A stretch of DNA of 64,000 bases from Antedon mediterranea (Eukaryota > Echinodermata > Crinoidea > Comatulida > Antedonidae). This document shows, in pieces, positions 1-10,523 of the stretch. The notes below the pieces were generated by a model, which worked only from the letters and a program-made list of their open reading frames with translations, searched no databases and was not told where the DNA came from. Where the stretch lies: positions 10,522,288 to 10,586,287 of the forward strand of contig NC_092676.1 in NCBI RefSeq assembly GCF_964355755.1. The letters run 5' to 3'. Position numbers and translations under genes: made by a program. Each line of letters starts with the position of its first letter. Within the stretch, counting starts at the first letter, position 1.

Positions 1-1026
1 CCAAAATTAACACCTAGAAACTTGTCACAAAATGAGTCGAAATTTGTTATTTGGACTCATTTAAACAAACCCAATTTTGTTAAATTATTTTTTATATTTC
101 TTTATTATCCAATCATTAACGAAGTATTTTTTGTATAGGCCTATAAATAATATACCACTAAATAGAGTAAAACATTTCCGATTTAATACTTTATTGAAAC
201 TGTCACTGTCTCATGGTCGATTGACATAGTAAAGTACATTTAAAGACCACTAATACGTTTATATTTTTGTAATTATTAATTAATACAAACGTTGAGAAAC
301 AACTGACGGTAATAAAGTATTATATTATTATGTGTTTATAATCTAAAAGTAGGGACTACCCACACTCACAGTGATAAAGTTTATTAGTATATTTGTTTAT
401 ATTATATCTAACAGTAGCAACACACTTTTGATTCAAATGGCGATCAAAAGTGGTTAATACCTATTTGCAGTATTGTATAGCATTACAATACTATTTCTGT
501 TTATTCTCCAAGGGTCTATAAATTTACCTACTTGTGTTAAACCATGGAGGTATGCAATAATTTGGAATGTTTCATTCATTGCAAATCAATACATTTCTAT
601 AAACGTATATTAAATCTATCAAAATAGTATTTTGTAAAGAAAATCGGCCTGTCTTCAACATTATGATGCTGTACTCTAGCTGTTCAACCGGTTTTCAGCT
701 ATTAAAAACAATTATCGTAGGAGGAGATAGAAAAATGCGAAGCCTCCTCGCATTTTTGTGGTGGGTATTTTTCAAGATGGACATCCATTAGACAGTGTAT
801 ACCACGATCGAAAAACACCCCTATTTGGGGCAAATCGTTGAACCTAAATTCGTTTTAATCGTCAATAACTAATTATCTAACTTAATTTAATTAGGAAACA
901 GGGTTACATCAGGTGGTTAAAATCAGTACCGAAAGTACGAACCAACTTTATATACCATCGAGTAAAAATTCTAGAAGTAAGGCGCGATTTACCGAATTTT
1001 GCCCTTACGTAAATTTATATATAGAT
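1..1026. other. AT-rich non-coding stretch, no gene recognised
   Basis: No open frame of useful length and no recognisable protein or RNA gene was seen on either strand. The sequence is AT-rich, with scattered TAGGCCTA palindromes. Confidence 0.5.
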
Positions 1027-1870
1027 ACTGATTAAGGATTCATTATTTAAGTTTAAAATCCGGGCCAAAGTCACTTAAGAAAAGGTTTGAGGTGTGGAGT
1101 ATGTAGGACCCAGAAATGGGTCCTGTTCAATTTTAAGGGGATGACCATTCCTGTGCTAATTTAACCTAAGAAAGACTTATTGTGCCACTAATGAATGAAT
1201 GAATGAATGATGGTTTTAAAAAAGTCTCACTTTGTAGAAAAAACCCATTCTGTAGAATGTGCAGTGTCCGGATTTATAGATAAATCAATTATTTCAGTCA
1301 TATTTCAATTAAATTAAATTTTAGTTAATATTTTAAGTAGGCCTACATCGACCAAACCAATTTTAAAATGTTCACTGACCTATCAGGAATCAAGATCTAT
1401 AATTCCTAAATGATCCATTCCTGTGCTACATTAATTTAAGAACGCCCTTAATTAGTGCTAGACATTTAATTATTATTTAAAAGTACATCAACGAGATTCA
1501 CACCACACACACTTTGAAACATACTGATTAAGGATTCATTATTCTTAAGTTTGAAATCCGGGTCCAAAGCCACTTAAAAATGGGTCAAACCCATTTAAGA
1601 GTGGGTTAAAGGTCAAAATAATCAAAAATCATATTTAAGTCGTATATAGAGTAGCCTACATTGACCAAACAAATTTTAAAATGTTCTCTGGCCTAATGTT
1701 CTATCAGGAACCAACATCCTTAATTCTTAGATGACCATTCCTGTGCTAATTTAACCTAATAAAGACTTATTGTGCCACTAATGAATGAATGATGGTTTTA
1801 CAAAAGTCTCACTTTGTAGAAAAAATTGTCCGGATTTATAGATAAATCAATTATTTCAGTCGTATTTCAG
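1027..1870. repeat. degenerate direct duplication of ~300-bp modules
   Basis: A block beginning TACTGATTAAGGATTC occurs at about 1027 and again at about 1521. A block containing CCATTCCTGTGCTAATTTAA followed by a short GAATGAAT run occurs at about 1143 and 1737, with a shorter partial copy near 1411. Both blocks continue into the same GTCCGGATTTATAGATAAA tail. The copies are ordered directly and differ by small indels, so this is an old tandem or segmental duplication. No coding content was recognised. Confidence 0.65.
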
Positions 1871-2660
1871 TTTAGTAGTAGGTCTAAGTATTGGACAAAA
1901 CTTAGTCGAACATTGGAATAACATTTGTTAGACAAAAGATAACTTCTGATAAGATTAAACCTGCATGGATATATAAAGCATGGCAAGGATCTACAATAGC
2001 CCTGCTGCCATAACCCTTCTGATAGAGTGAGGATAGAAACAACATCAAGTCCACTAATACAGGAGTCTCTTAAATTATTAGGGAAAGCACCACTGTATGA
2101 TTGCAAAACAAGAGAACAAGAGATAAGAGTCTAAGAGTAATCTCAAAGTGTAGCAGGGATACAATTTAATGGGTTGAATTTTATTAGCAATCAAACCTGG
2201 ATTTACATATCGAGGATACCCTCTGACGGCAATTGCACTTCCATTTTGGTAATCTAGCTGGAAATTTAAAACGTCTGAAAGTTCAATGTTTAAACGTACC
2301 TTACAGTATTGTAAGTGCCTAAATAATAGATTCTTTTCTATGGAAGATATCAACATCTTCCATCCACTATAAGCATAGGGTTAAAACATATACATGTCGA
2401 TGTCTGGTGTTAATGATGAATGAATATACATTATTTCCTCATACCAATACTTTATATTATTCAGAAAGCTCTTCTTTTCCAGTGTATCAATTAGACTTTG
2501 TTGGATCTCTATCAGAAAGGGAACTGATTTGGATAGATCTTTGTTGCCACGCTGATCATCCGTACAGGTTTATCAGACGCCATGCCATCTCTTGCTATTT
2601 CTTGAAGCAGCTTCATCATTGCTAGTGCAATGAGGTCTACTCTTGAATATGACTGGAATA
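1860..2660 (-). pseudogene. possible decayed coding region, unrecognised
   Basis: Several short minus-strand frames follow one another (about 2640-2500, 2356-2078 and 2106-1867). They read like fragments of real protein, with balanced composition rather than low complexity, and appear separated by frameshifts and stops. I do not recognise the family. It could be an old transposon gene or chance open frames in AT-rich DNA. Confidence 0.2.
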
Positions 2661-2849
2661 ATTGATTTGTATGTTCTCCAGATACTGAATGTACCTTAAT
2701 CCATCATCTATCCATTATCAGCGCAGTTCATCAACCTCAGAATCTCAGAGCCATATTATTAGAATTAATGTTCTTTGCCTGTTGTGTTAATATTTTATAT
2801 ATGGCTCTGAACATTCTCTCATGTTGCATGCTAGGTTTACTCTGGTTTT

Positions 2850-3180
2850 ACCGAATGCCACTTCGCCGACAGACTACTGGTCGACAGACTATTCACCGAC
2901 CAGACATTTTGCCGACAGGACATTTGGCCGAAAGGACATTCGCCTACAGAATCGACATTTTGTCGAAAACCATTTTGCCGACAGAAAATTTGCCAACAGA
3001 CAATTGATCCACAGACACTCGACTGACAAGTCATTTTGCCGACAGGCATTTGGCCGACAAGGTTTTCTGACATTTATACAGTTGGCCGACATACAATTAA
3101 TCGGCAGACAATACACTCACAGGTTACATTTTGCCGACAGGATTCTTTGCCGACAATATTACTGGTCATCAATACACTAA
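2850..3180. repeat. degenerate short tandem repeat, GCCGACAG motif
   Basis: About fifteen loosely spaced copies of a 15-20 bp motif close to CATTTTGCCGACAGG run in one orientation, with substitutions such as TTGGCCGA and TCGACAG. They open long but meaningless frames on both strands. Arrays of this kind often form one arm of foldback elements, but no inverted partner was seen nearby. Confidence 0.6.
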
Positions 3181-3315
3181 TTATAAATATGAGTTTTGAA
3201 CTGAATTGAAAACGTTTTGCATGTTACGAACACCGAAAAATAAAGTGAATACAAGAATAAATGTATAAACAATTATTCCAAAAAATCAGATTCATATTAT
3301 CGTATTACAGTCCGT

Positions 3316-3487
3316 TTTGATAACCCCCCCCCCCCACCCCTTGCAAAAATGTTGAAATATTATAACAAATGCTTGGTAAATTGTAGAAAACAGTGTGATG
3401 AATTCTAATACAAAAATATTATAATTGTGTTATTATAAATGTGAATGGACGTTTATTATATAGTTGGGTTGGGGGGGGGGGGGGAAT
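3316..3487. repeat. short inverted repeat with C-run and G-run ends
   Basis: A run of C preceded by AA (about 3325-3340) and a run of G after TT (about 3468-3484) face each other across ~130 bp of AT-rich DNA. This may be a very small inverted-repeat element, or simply two homopolymer runs. Confidence 0.35.
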
Positions 3488-3490
3488 TAT

Positions 3491-4921
3491 TATTCAAAGT
3501 AATGTTTTATTGGAGAGGTGTTTATTAAAATAAATACCATCTTAATAATTATTAATACATTATTTAATTTAAACATCTTTTGAAACTAACTGCCGTGACA
3601 GAGTGGGCCCAAGAAAGAAGACATTACGGCTTGCAACATGGGCAGACATCTCGGTCCTAACGGGACACAGGAAGATAGTCTACAGTTATTCCTGCCAGCT
3701 TACTCAATAAAACTCAGCTATCGGGATTTCACTCGATTTAAAAAAAATGTCTTATCATCAAATCTCGACCCTATGTAATTTTATAATACTATTCCCCACA
3801 ATATATTCCGATTCTTTATGGCGTATATTTAATTTGTTCTTTATTAATTTGCAGTATAATTTCTATTTTTTAACTACTGTACCTTCAAACACGCGCGGTA
3901 TGTTTTAAAATAAACAAAAAACTGAAATGGCTATGACTAATGGCCAACTTAAGCTCCAGTCCTACTATCTGATTTTTTTTTTCGTCTTCCAAAGGGACAC
4001 TGTATTGATTGATGGAAAGTGCCTGTTTCCCGTCACCTTTAGGGTCAAATCTATTATTTTAACTGCTCCCTTGTGTATAAAAGAGAGAAAATAGTTGAAA
4101 CCAGGTTGTTGCAAGGTGAACTTATCGTAAACCCGGAAATTACTTTGACCGCGAAGAATTGAAATTTAGTTGAAAATCTACTGTTGAAATCATAAATTTT
4201 GTTAAAAAACTCTTTATAATATCTTCCTAAGATAGAAATATGGAACAATAGCGTCGAACTGAACACTAATGTTATCAAATCTACGTTTCGCGGTACATCT
4301 GAGATAGATAAGGTAGGTAGGCCTATCCAAGGCAGAGATTTGTACCGAAGTTTTTGCATTGTGCTCGCCTATGTCAGAATTAACCATAATTTATATATAG
4401 ATAAACAATTATTGAAGCATCCGTGCATTAACATCCATCAAACAGTGTGTAAAACGTTCGGAAAACACCCCTCGTGTGAATTTCATAATCGTCTAGGCCT
4501 AATAAATATTGATTTAGATTATCTGTCCTAATTATTTAGGCTTAATTTTAGTTTGTAATTGATGAATTATGATGCGTTTTTAACCTGATGTTCAGGTTTG
4601 ATTAATCTGCCATATTCGTGTTTTATTTGCGTGTGTTCAGCTTGTATTGTAAATAGGCCTATAAAGTGAGCCACAGGTGAAATAGGTTAAAAACGGCCGA
4701 TTTGGAGGTTTTAAACTGGGTTAGGTTGAATAAGACATTTTATTTAATGCTTTTGGTAAAGCCTAAGTGGGGGTGACATAAACTGACATTAGCGACATTG
4801 CCTACCGCTCCATAATCAACTCCAACCTTTGTGTAGGCCCTAATTAGGATGTAGGTAGGCCTAGGCACTAAACTTATTTATTTAGTGTAGTTCCACTTCG
4901 ACGAACGTTTCTCATTGTATG
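3491..4921. other. non-coding stretch, no gene recognised
   Basis: Only short unconvincing frames occur here, the longest being 101 codons on the minus strand at 4054-4359 with no recognisable motif. No RNA gene or bounded repeat was identified. Confidence 0.4.
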
Positions 4922-5400
4922 TGTTATGCGCGATTTGAACGATTTGCGCAATTTAAAATTGCGCAAAGAATTCCTTGCGCAATTTGAATTGAAACATCTG
5001 TTTCAAATTGCGCAAGCAACGTATTAAATTGCGCAAGTAATCTGCAAACTGCGCAAGGTTTTTCGACAGATTGTGAAATCATGCACACCCATATTTTCAT
5101 AGTAATTTCTAAGAATGATTCAAAATTAAAGATAATATATCGCATTTCCTTATTTTAGTAGTGAAAATATTGTTATTGTTAGCATACCGTCGAAGACCCG
5201 ACAAAGGACCACAAAGGTGGTGTTCCCGGCGGGCGGCTAATAGTAATACTACTCTAGCCAAAGATGCTCTAGCCTACTGTATGGCTATGTTTTGATAGCA
5301 AGTCTAAACGTTGGTGGCGGTAGACTGTTGTGTATTACTACATTATTTTTTGTTATTTTTACATTTATTTTGATTTAATTTAAGTTAATATTAAGCTAGT

Positions 5401-5575
5401 TGTCGTGTATCGTCGTAGACAAATTAATAAGTACGTTGAGATGAGTATAATAATGAACGTATTTAATGAAACCAGCTAGTAGTTATGAACAATAGTATAG
5501 AACGTTTTGTAGGCTAACCTCGTCCGACCATATGCGCAGTACGCATATATTATATGTGCGCGTGCATATACTACA
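5401..5575 (-). repeat. 3' LTR of the Ty3/Mag-like element
   Basis: This 175-bp repeat is almost identical to 9985-10159. In element orientation it begins TGTAGTATATGC and ends with the complement of TGTCGTGTAT. The purine-rich tract lies immediately inside it. The right-hand half carries a run of alternating ATATAT/GCGC sequence typical of a small LTR promoter, but no initiation site can be fixed by eye. Confidence 0.92.
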
Positions 5576-5818
5576 CTCCTCCTTTCTTATTTTAACGTTA
5601 ACATTATATCAATAAGCACAATAAACTTTCGTTAATTATTTTGTTAATCAAATAGGTTAATCATCGTGATTAAATTACTGCTTCTATAGTTCCAGATAGT
5701 TCTTATTTGGTTCCTCATAATAATTAACAAATGTGAGTAATTCTCACCATTATAATTTTGTGTAAAAACATGAACAACATAACTTTAACGTTCATAATAA
5801 TAACATTGTTCACAAGTT

Positions 5819-8800
5819 CTATATCTCTTCGATAAGTCGTGTTGGCTTCCTTCGAAGTCGCGTGGAGCGTCGTGGAATAACCTCAGGCGATGAAGACAAT
5901 CTATGTTCCTCTTCAACCGGTTGGTTGGTGGATGTTTGCTCTTTGTTCGCAATCATTTCGCTCGCAATCGTTATTGGTACTGTCTGTTTAATCTTGTGTT
6001 CCAACTCGCTATGTGAAGTAGGGGTTTTACTCGCGTACGCGTCCGCGTCTGTCGCTTTCAACTGGTCAATGTGTCTTTTCCACACTCGGCCATCCTCAAC
6101 ACTAATTACGTATGATTTTGGAGCGGTACGTTCTATCACGGTACCTGGCCACCACTTTCCCTCTTGTCGGAAATCTTTCACTAATACCATTTCACCTGTG
6201 TAAAATTCTCGTAGATCTTTCGTTTTGTCGTGATGAAGCTTCTGATCACTCTGCTTGTTAAGTACCTTGTTTTCTGTACTGGGATGTAAAAGTGATACTC
6301 GCGTTCTTAACTCACGGCCCATGAATAACTTCGCTGGCGTTTGTCCCGTAGTTGCGTGTTTTGTTGTGCGATACGATAAAAGAAATCTGTCCAAACATTG
6401 TTGGAAATCCTTCCCATTAGCTCGGCTTGCCGCTAACGATCTTTTGAAAGATTGAACCATTCGTTCTGCTGCTCCGTTGCTTGCGGCGTGATAAGGTGCA
6501 ACCTTTACATGTTTCACCCCGTTTTGCTTTAAGAAGAATTCAAATTCGTCGCTAACAAATTGAGGTCCATTATCGCTTACAAGTTGAACAGGCAATCCGT
6601 ATCTACTGAACAACTCTCTCATCGCTTTGATGGTCGCTGCACTCGTCGTACTGTTCATCTGAACGACTTCTGGCCATTTCGAATATGAGTCAACCACTAC
6701 TAGATAATCTCGTTTATCTTTCTGCGCATAGTCAATATGTATTCGTGTCCAAGGCTGATTTGGCCAGATCCAGGGCATCATTGGTGCTACGCTTGGTCGA
6801 CTTTGTGTTTGGTGACATGCTTGACATTGCTTCACCAATCGTTCAATGTCGGAATCTATCTGGGGCCACCAGACATGACTTCGCGCAATCTCTTTCATAC
6901 GCACGATTCCGGGGTGAGCACAATGAAGCTCCTCCAGAACTGCCCCTCTGAGTTTCGGTGGAATCACTACCCTGTATCCCCACAGCAAACAGTCCTGTTC
7001 TACACTCAATTCGTCTCTTCGGTGTAGGAATGGTTTTAGATCGTCGTCGTTTTCTGACTGCCATAAACCTGTCTGTACCATGTATAACACTTTGCTCAAT
7101 AGCGGGTCTTTCCTGGTATGCTGTTGTACGTTCGTACTCGTGACTGGCAAATTGTCTAATGTATGCCCCGCTATGTTATATACTGCATCGTCTTCCCGTC
7201 CTTCGTATGGCATTGGGAGACGTGAGAGTGCGTCGGCAATTACGTTCTGTTTTCCAGGAATGAACTTTAAATCGTATTCGAACGCTGACAGCACGATTGC
7301 CCATCGCTGTAATCTCTGTGCGGCCAGTGTCGGAATAGCTGATTTAGGTCCTAGAATGCGTTCAAGTGGCTTATGATCAGTTCTTATCGTGAATTTCCGT
7401 CCGTATAAGTATGTTCTAAACCTTTGAAGTCCAAACATGATGCTTAGGGCTTCCTTGTCTAGTTGTGCATAACCCTTTTCGTGTTTATGCAGGCTTCGCG
7501 ATGCGTACGCGATCGGTGTTTTGATATTGTTCTCGTTTACGTGGCAAATGACTGCGCCAACTCCGTATGGTGATGCGTCCGTGTATAGTTCCAGTGGTTT
7601 TAATGGGTCATAATGCGTCAACATCATGTCTTCGCTAATAATTCGCTTTACCACGTTAAACGCTTTACTACAGTCGACAGTCCATGACCATGGTTTGCTT
7701 CCCAACAGCTCATTCAAAGGATGTATCATCGTCAATAATCGTGGAATAAATGACGCGTGATAGTTAACTAGTCCTAGCCAGGATCTTAGTTCTGTTGCAT
7801 TCTGTGGTGCTCGTGCATCCTTGATGGCTTTCACTTTATCGTTTGTCGGTTGAATTCCTGCTGCTGATAGCTTACGTCCCATGTAGACTACTTCCTTTTG
7901 TACAAACGCGCATTTCTCAGCTTTCACTCTGAGACCATACTTGTTAAATCTCTCAAATAGTTTCTCAAGATTACTAATATGCTCTTTATCAGACGCACCT
8001 GTAACAAGAACATCGTCCATGATCGCACATGTTCCTTTAAGTCCTGCTATCACCTGTTCTATGAATCGCTGCCATATGGCTGGACTGGACGAAATACCAA
8101 ACGGTAACCTCGTGTATCGATATAATCCGCGGTGCGTGTTGATCGTTACCAACTCTTGCGCCTCGTCTTCCAGTACTAACTGCTGGTACGCACATTTCAA
8201 ATCAATCTTAGAAAATCGCTTTCCACCTCCCAACTTGGTGAAAACTTCCTCTGGGGTCGGAATTGGATATTGGTCGCAATTTAAACTCGGGTTGACTGTT
8301 ACTTTATAATCTCCGCAGACACGTACCCTGCCATCGGCCTTTGGAATACATACCAATGGGGTTGCCCACTGACTAAAGTCTACCGGATAAATAACTCCTT
8401 CGTTTTGCATTCTGTCTAACTCTACCTCAACTGCGGAGCGTAGCGCAAATGGAACATTTCGAGCTTTGCAGAATTTTGGGATTGCGTTCACTTTTAGATG
8501 TAATGTCGCTTTGTGTCCCTGAACCGTACCTAATTCCGTTCGGAAAACTTCTGGGAACTTCCGTTTGAATGACTGACCGACATCGTTATCTATTTCTACC
8601 GAATTCTGAGCAAGCGATGGTGGAAATAATGACTTCCAGTCCAACTTAATCACTTCTAACCAGGTTCTTCCAAGCAAGGGTGGTGAGTTTCGTCGCTGTG
8701 TTCTCACTACTATCAGTGGGAGAACGTTACTCTGGCCCCTATAGTTCACGGTGACTTTAATTTCTCCTGCTATATCGAGCTTAGTACCTGTGTATGCGTG

Positions 8801-9094
8801 AAGTGTACGTTTTACTGACTTTAATGGTAGATGGCTAAGCTTGCTTTCGTAATCGTCAAAGCTAATTATCGATACTGCTGCGCCCGTATCTACTTCAAAA
8901 TCAATATCTATATCATCAACTCGCATCTGTACCGTTATTGGTGGTACCGAATTGTCCTGCTTAATGCCTACGCAAAACATTGTATCTACAAAATCGTCAT
9001 TACCTTTGTCGTAATCCGGCGCTTCTACTTGCTTGATGGATTTAGGTTTATATTGTTTTGTTGATTTACTCGACTGCGCGCCTGCATTCTGATT
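5819..9094 (-). CDS. pol: pol polyprotein: protease, RT, RNase H, integrase
   Basis: The frame is open from 9094; its first ATG is at 8980, giving 1053 residues. By residue counted from that ATG: the protease active site is DTGAA at 31. The reverse transcriptase has its first catalytic Asp in KIDL at 260 and the IMDD box at 320-323. RNase H has TDAS at 466 and later TDHKPL and DALSR. The integrase zinc finger runs from HCAH (686) to CQAC (719-722), and its DDE triad is D750, D803 and E839 with the usual 35-residue spacing. No chromodomain is seen. The upstream part overlaps gag in another frame, so translation probably needs ribosomal frameshifting. Nothing appears broken. Confidence 0.95.
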   Translation of the reverse strand, partial: NQNAGAQSSKSTKQYKPKSIKQVEAPDYDKGNDDFVDTMFCVGIKQDNSVPPITVQMRVDDIDIDFEVDTGAAVSIISFDDYESKLSHLPLKSVKRTLHAYTGTKLDIAGEIKVTVNYRGQSNVLPLIVVRTQRRNSPPLLGRTWLEVIKLDWKSLFPPSLAQNSVEIDNDVGQSFKRKFPEVFRTELGTVQGHKATLHLKVNAIPKFCKARNVPFALRSAVEVELDRMQNEGVIYPVDFSQWATPLVCIPKADGRVRVCGDYKVTVNPSLNCDQYPIPTPEEVFTKLGGGKRFSKIDLKCAYQQLVLEDEAQELVTINTHRGLYRYTRLPFGISSSPAIWQRFIEQVIAGLKGTCAIMDDVLVTGASDKEHISNLEKLFERFNKYGLRVKAEKCAFVQKEVVYMGRKLSAAGIQPTNDKVKAIKDARAPQNATELRSWLGLVNYHASFIPRLLTMIHPLNELLGSKPWSWTVDCSKAFNVVKRIISEDMMLTHYDPLKPLELYTDASPYGVGAVICHVNENNIKTPIAYASRSLHKHEKGYAQLDKEALSIMFGLQRFRTYLYGRKFTIRTDHKPLERILGPKSAIPTLAAQRLQRWAIVLSAFEYDLKFIPGKQNVIADALSRLPMPYEGREDDAVYNIAGHTLDNLPVTSTNVQQHTRKDPLLSKVLYMVQTGLWQSENDDDLKPFLHRRDELSVEQDCLLWGYRVVIPPKLRGAVLEELHCAHPGIVRMKEIARSHVWWPQIDSDIERLVKQCQACHQTQSRPSVAPMMPWIWPNQPWTRIHIDYAQKDKRDYLVVVDSYSKWPEVVQMNSTTSAATIKAMRELFSRYGLPVQLVSDNGPQFVSDEFEFFLKQNGVKHVKVAPYHAASNGAAERMVQSFKRSLAASRANGKDFQQCLDRFLLSYRTTKHATTGQTPAKLFMGRELRTRVSLLHPSTENKVLNKQSDQKLHHDKTKDLREFYTGEMVLVKDFRQEGKWWPGTVIERTAPKSYVISVEDGRVWKRHIDQLKATDADAYASKTPTSHSELEHKIKQTVPITIASEMIANKEQTSTNQPVEEEHRLSSSPEVIPRRSTRLRRKPTRLIEEI

Positions 9095-9809
9095 TTAGGT
9101 GTCCTTGTTTGTTGCATTTAAAACATGTAGCGTTTTTGTATTTACACGTATCTCTTGTATGATTGTTCATACCACAGCGGTCACATTTCTGCGTTCGTGT
9201 TAGTTTCGACGCTTGATAAGTTTTCGTAGACTTCCTGCTGTTAGACGTAACGTGGTTGATTGGCTTGTCCACATCGTGCGACATACTTTTCATATTCGCT
9301 GTTGCTGCCTCCGAGGCTATGGCTATGTCTGTTGCTTCCTTGAACGTATGGTTCTTTGTCAATAATTTCTTTTGGATGCTCTGACTTATTAGTCCACATA
9401 CGAACTGATCACGCAGTGCGTTTTCCAATGCCTCTCCTTCAAAACCACAATGTATCGCCTTTTTCTTTAGATGGGATACAAATTGAGAAATAGTCTGTCC
9501 CGGTGTCTGTTTTACATTTCTGAATATAAATCGTTCAGAAATCGTTATTCGAGTAGGTTTGTAATGCTCTTTGAGCTTGGTTGTGGGCGTATCGTACGAT
9601 TTTGTACTTGGTTTATCAGGAAAACACAAATCTCGTATCGTTGTGTATCCAGTCTCTCCTAAACTACTCAATAATATCGCTCTTTTCTTACCTCCGTCAT
9701 TGATATCTAATGCCACAAAATATTGTTCCAGCCTGTCCACATACGTATCTATGTCTCCATCCTGGACGTTGAATTCCTCGAATAGAATTCTGGTATTAGC
9801 CGCTGCCAT
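9066..9809 (-). CDS. gag: gag polyprotein with two zinc knuckles
   Basis: The 247-residue frame starts at an ATG just inside the 5' LTR and leader. The N-terminal two thirds resemble a Ty3-type capsid region. The C-terminus carries two CX2CX4HX4C zinc knuckles, beginning CDRC and CFKC, followed by a short basic tail. The stop is at 9066-9068. The pol frame opens at 9094, so gag and pol overlap by about 29 nt, and by coordinate arithmetic pol lies in the +1 frame relative to gag. Confidence 0.92.
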   Translation of the reverse strand: MAAANTRILFEEFNVQDGDIDTYVDRLEQYFVALDINDGGKKRAILLSSLGETGYTTIRDLCFPDKPSTKSYDTPTTKLKEHYKPTRITISERFIFRNVKQTPGQTISQFVSHLKKKAIHCGFEGEALENALRDQFVCGLISQSIQKKLLTKNHTFKEATDIAIASEAATANMKSMSHDVDKPINHVTSNSRKSTKTYQASKLTRTQKCDRCGMNNHTRDTCKYKNATCFKCNKQGHLKSECRRAVE

Positions 9810-9984
9810 TACCGCGCTTCGCTCTGTACGTTCAGGGCGCTCAGAATCGTTATTAGCCTGTGCGGTTCCTTGGTTACGGTTGCCGTTGTTTGAAAATCAA
9901 AAACTGCTAGCCTAGGCCTAGTTTTATAATATTATTATACTTCCGTTTCTCTCTATGTAAATGTGCCTGTATCCTCGTCGCCAG

Positions 9985-10159
9985 TGTCGTGTATCGTCGT
10001 AGACAAATTAATAAGTACGTTGAGATGAGTATAATAATGAACGTATTTAATGAAACCAACTAGTAGTTATGAACAATAGTATAGAACGTTTTGTAGGCTA
10101 ATCTCGTCCGACCATATGCGCAGTACGCATATATTATATGTGCGCGTGCATATACTACA
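9985..10159 (-). repeat. 5' LTR of the Ty3/Mag-like element
   Basis: This is the partner of 5401-5575, with the same 175-bp length. The visible differences are AACTAG versus AGCTAG and CTAATC versus CTAACC. Such low divergence points to a recent insertion. Confidence 0.92.
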
Positions 10160-10319
10160 CTAGTGATAATATTATTTAATTGTGTATGCCATTGATGTTG
10201 TGTATTATACACATGTAATATCTTCGCATTTATTATGTTTCATTTTGAGTTATTAGTTTCTAATAAATTATCATTGTTAACCGATCGTCGACTACGTTAG
10301 CACGCATTCTGGTAGAATT

Positions 10320-10510
10320 CTGCTGCGCAATTTGACAATTTTACAAATTGTGCAGCGCAATTTGAAATTGCGCAAGGATTTTCTTGCGCAATTTGATATT
10401 GCGCAAGTTGATTGCGCAATTTGAAATTGCGCAATTTCAAATTGCGCAAGAATTCTTTGCGCAATTTCAAATTGCGCAAGGAATTTTTTGCGCAAATTGA
10501 AATCGTTCAA
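10320..10510. promoter_or_regulatory. array of TTGCGCAA palindromes, C/EBP-site-like
   Basis: About ten copies of TTGCGCAA occur in under 200 bp, several as the full ATTGCGCAAT or ATTGCGCAAG. ATTGCGCAAT is the established consensus for C/EBP-type bZIP proteins. The array is the right arm of the TIR element and ends ~475 bp before the start codon of SLC22-like gene A. The motif is plain in the sequence; a regulatory role is inference. The short frames it opens are artefacts. Confidence 0.5.
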
Positions 10511-10523
10511 ATCGCGCATAACA

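Larger units (their letters stand above)
5401..10159 (-). mobile_element. full-length Ty3/Gypsy (Mag-like) LTR retrotransposon
   Basis: The element is bounded by two 175-bp LTRs that differ at only about two positions and is flanked by a 5-bp target duplication CTAGT (5396-5400 and 10160-10164). On the minus strand the order is 5' LTR, a primer-binding-type site starting TGGCGACGAGG just inside the LTR (~9967-9983), gag, pol, a purine-rich tract AAGAAAGGAGGAG (~5576-5590), then the 3' LTR. Both gag and pol are open and carry all expected catalytic residues. This is a young and possibly still competent insertion. The integrase and RT style resembles the Mag lineage. Confidence 0.93.
4922..10523. 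mobile_element. TIR element of TTGCGCAA modules, split by an LTR retrotransposon
   Basis: The left end TGTTATGCGCGATTTGAAC (4922) is matched in inverted orientation by the right end at 10523. Both are flanked by TATG (4918-4921 and 10524-10527), a likely 4-bp target duplication. Inside each end, 150-200 bp consist of repeated palindromes TTGCGCAA joined by AATTTGAAATT-type linkers, about five or six on the left (to ~5070) and about ten on the right (from ~10320). With the inserted Ty3-type element removed, the host element is only ~0.8 kb, with no transposase, so it is non-autonomous. The superfamily is not assigned. Confidence 0.75.

Noticed and set aside
2407-2625. 72-codon plus-strand frame as a gene
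   Set aside because: The opposite strand reads more like a protein remnant here, and neither could be identified.
4054-4359. 101-codon minus-strand frame as a gene
   Set aside because: No recognisable motif, no supporting splice structure and AT-rich composition; most likely chance.
5862-8309. several 60-120 codon plus-strand frames
   Set aside because: They lie opposite the intact pol gene and are its antisense shadows.
10292-10519. minus-strand frames rich in FEIAQ and NLKLR repeats
   Set aside because: They are produced by the TTGCGCAATTTGAA modules, not by a gene.
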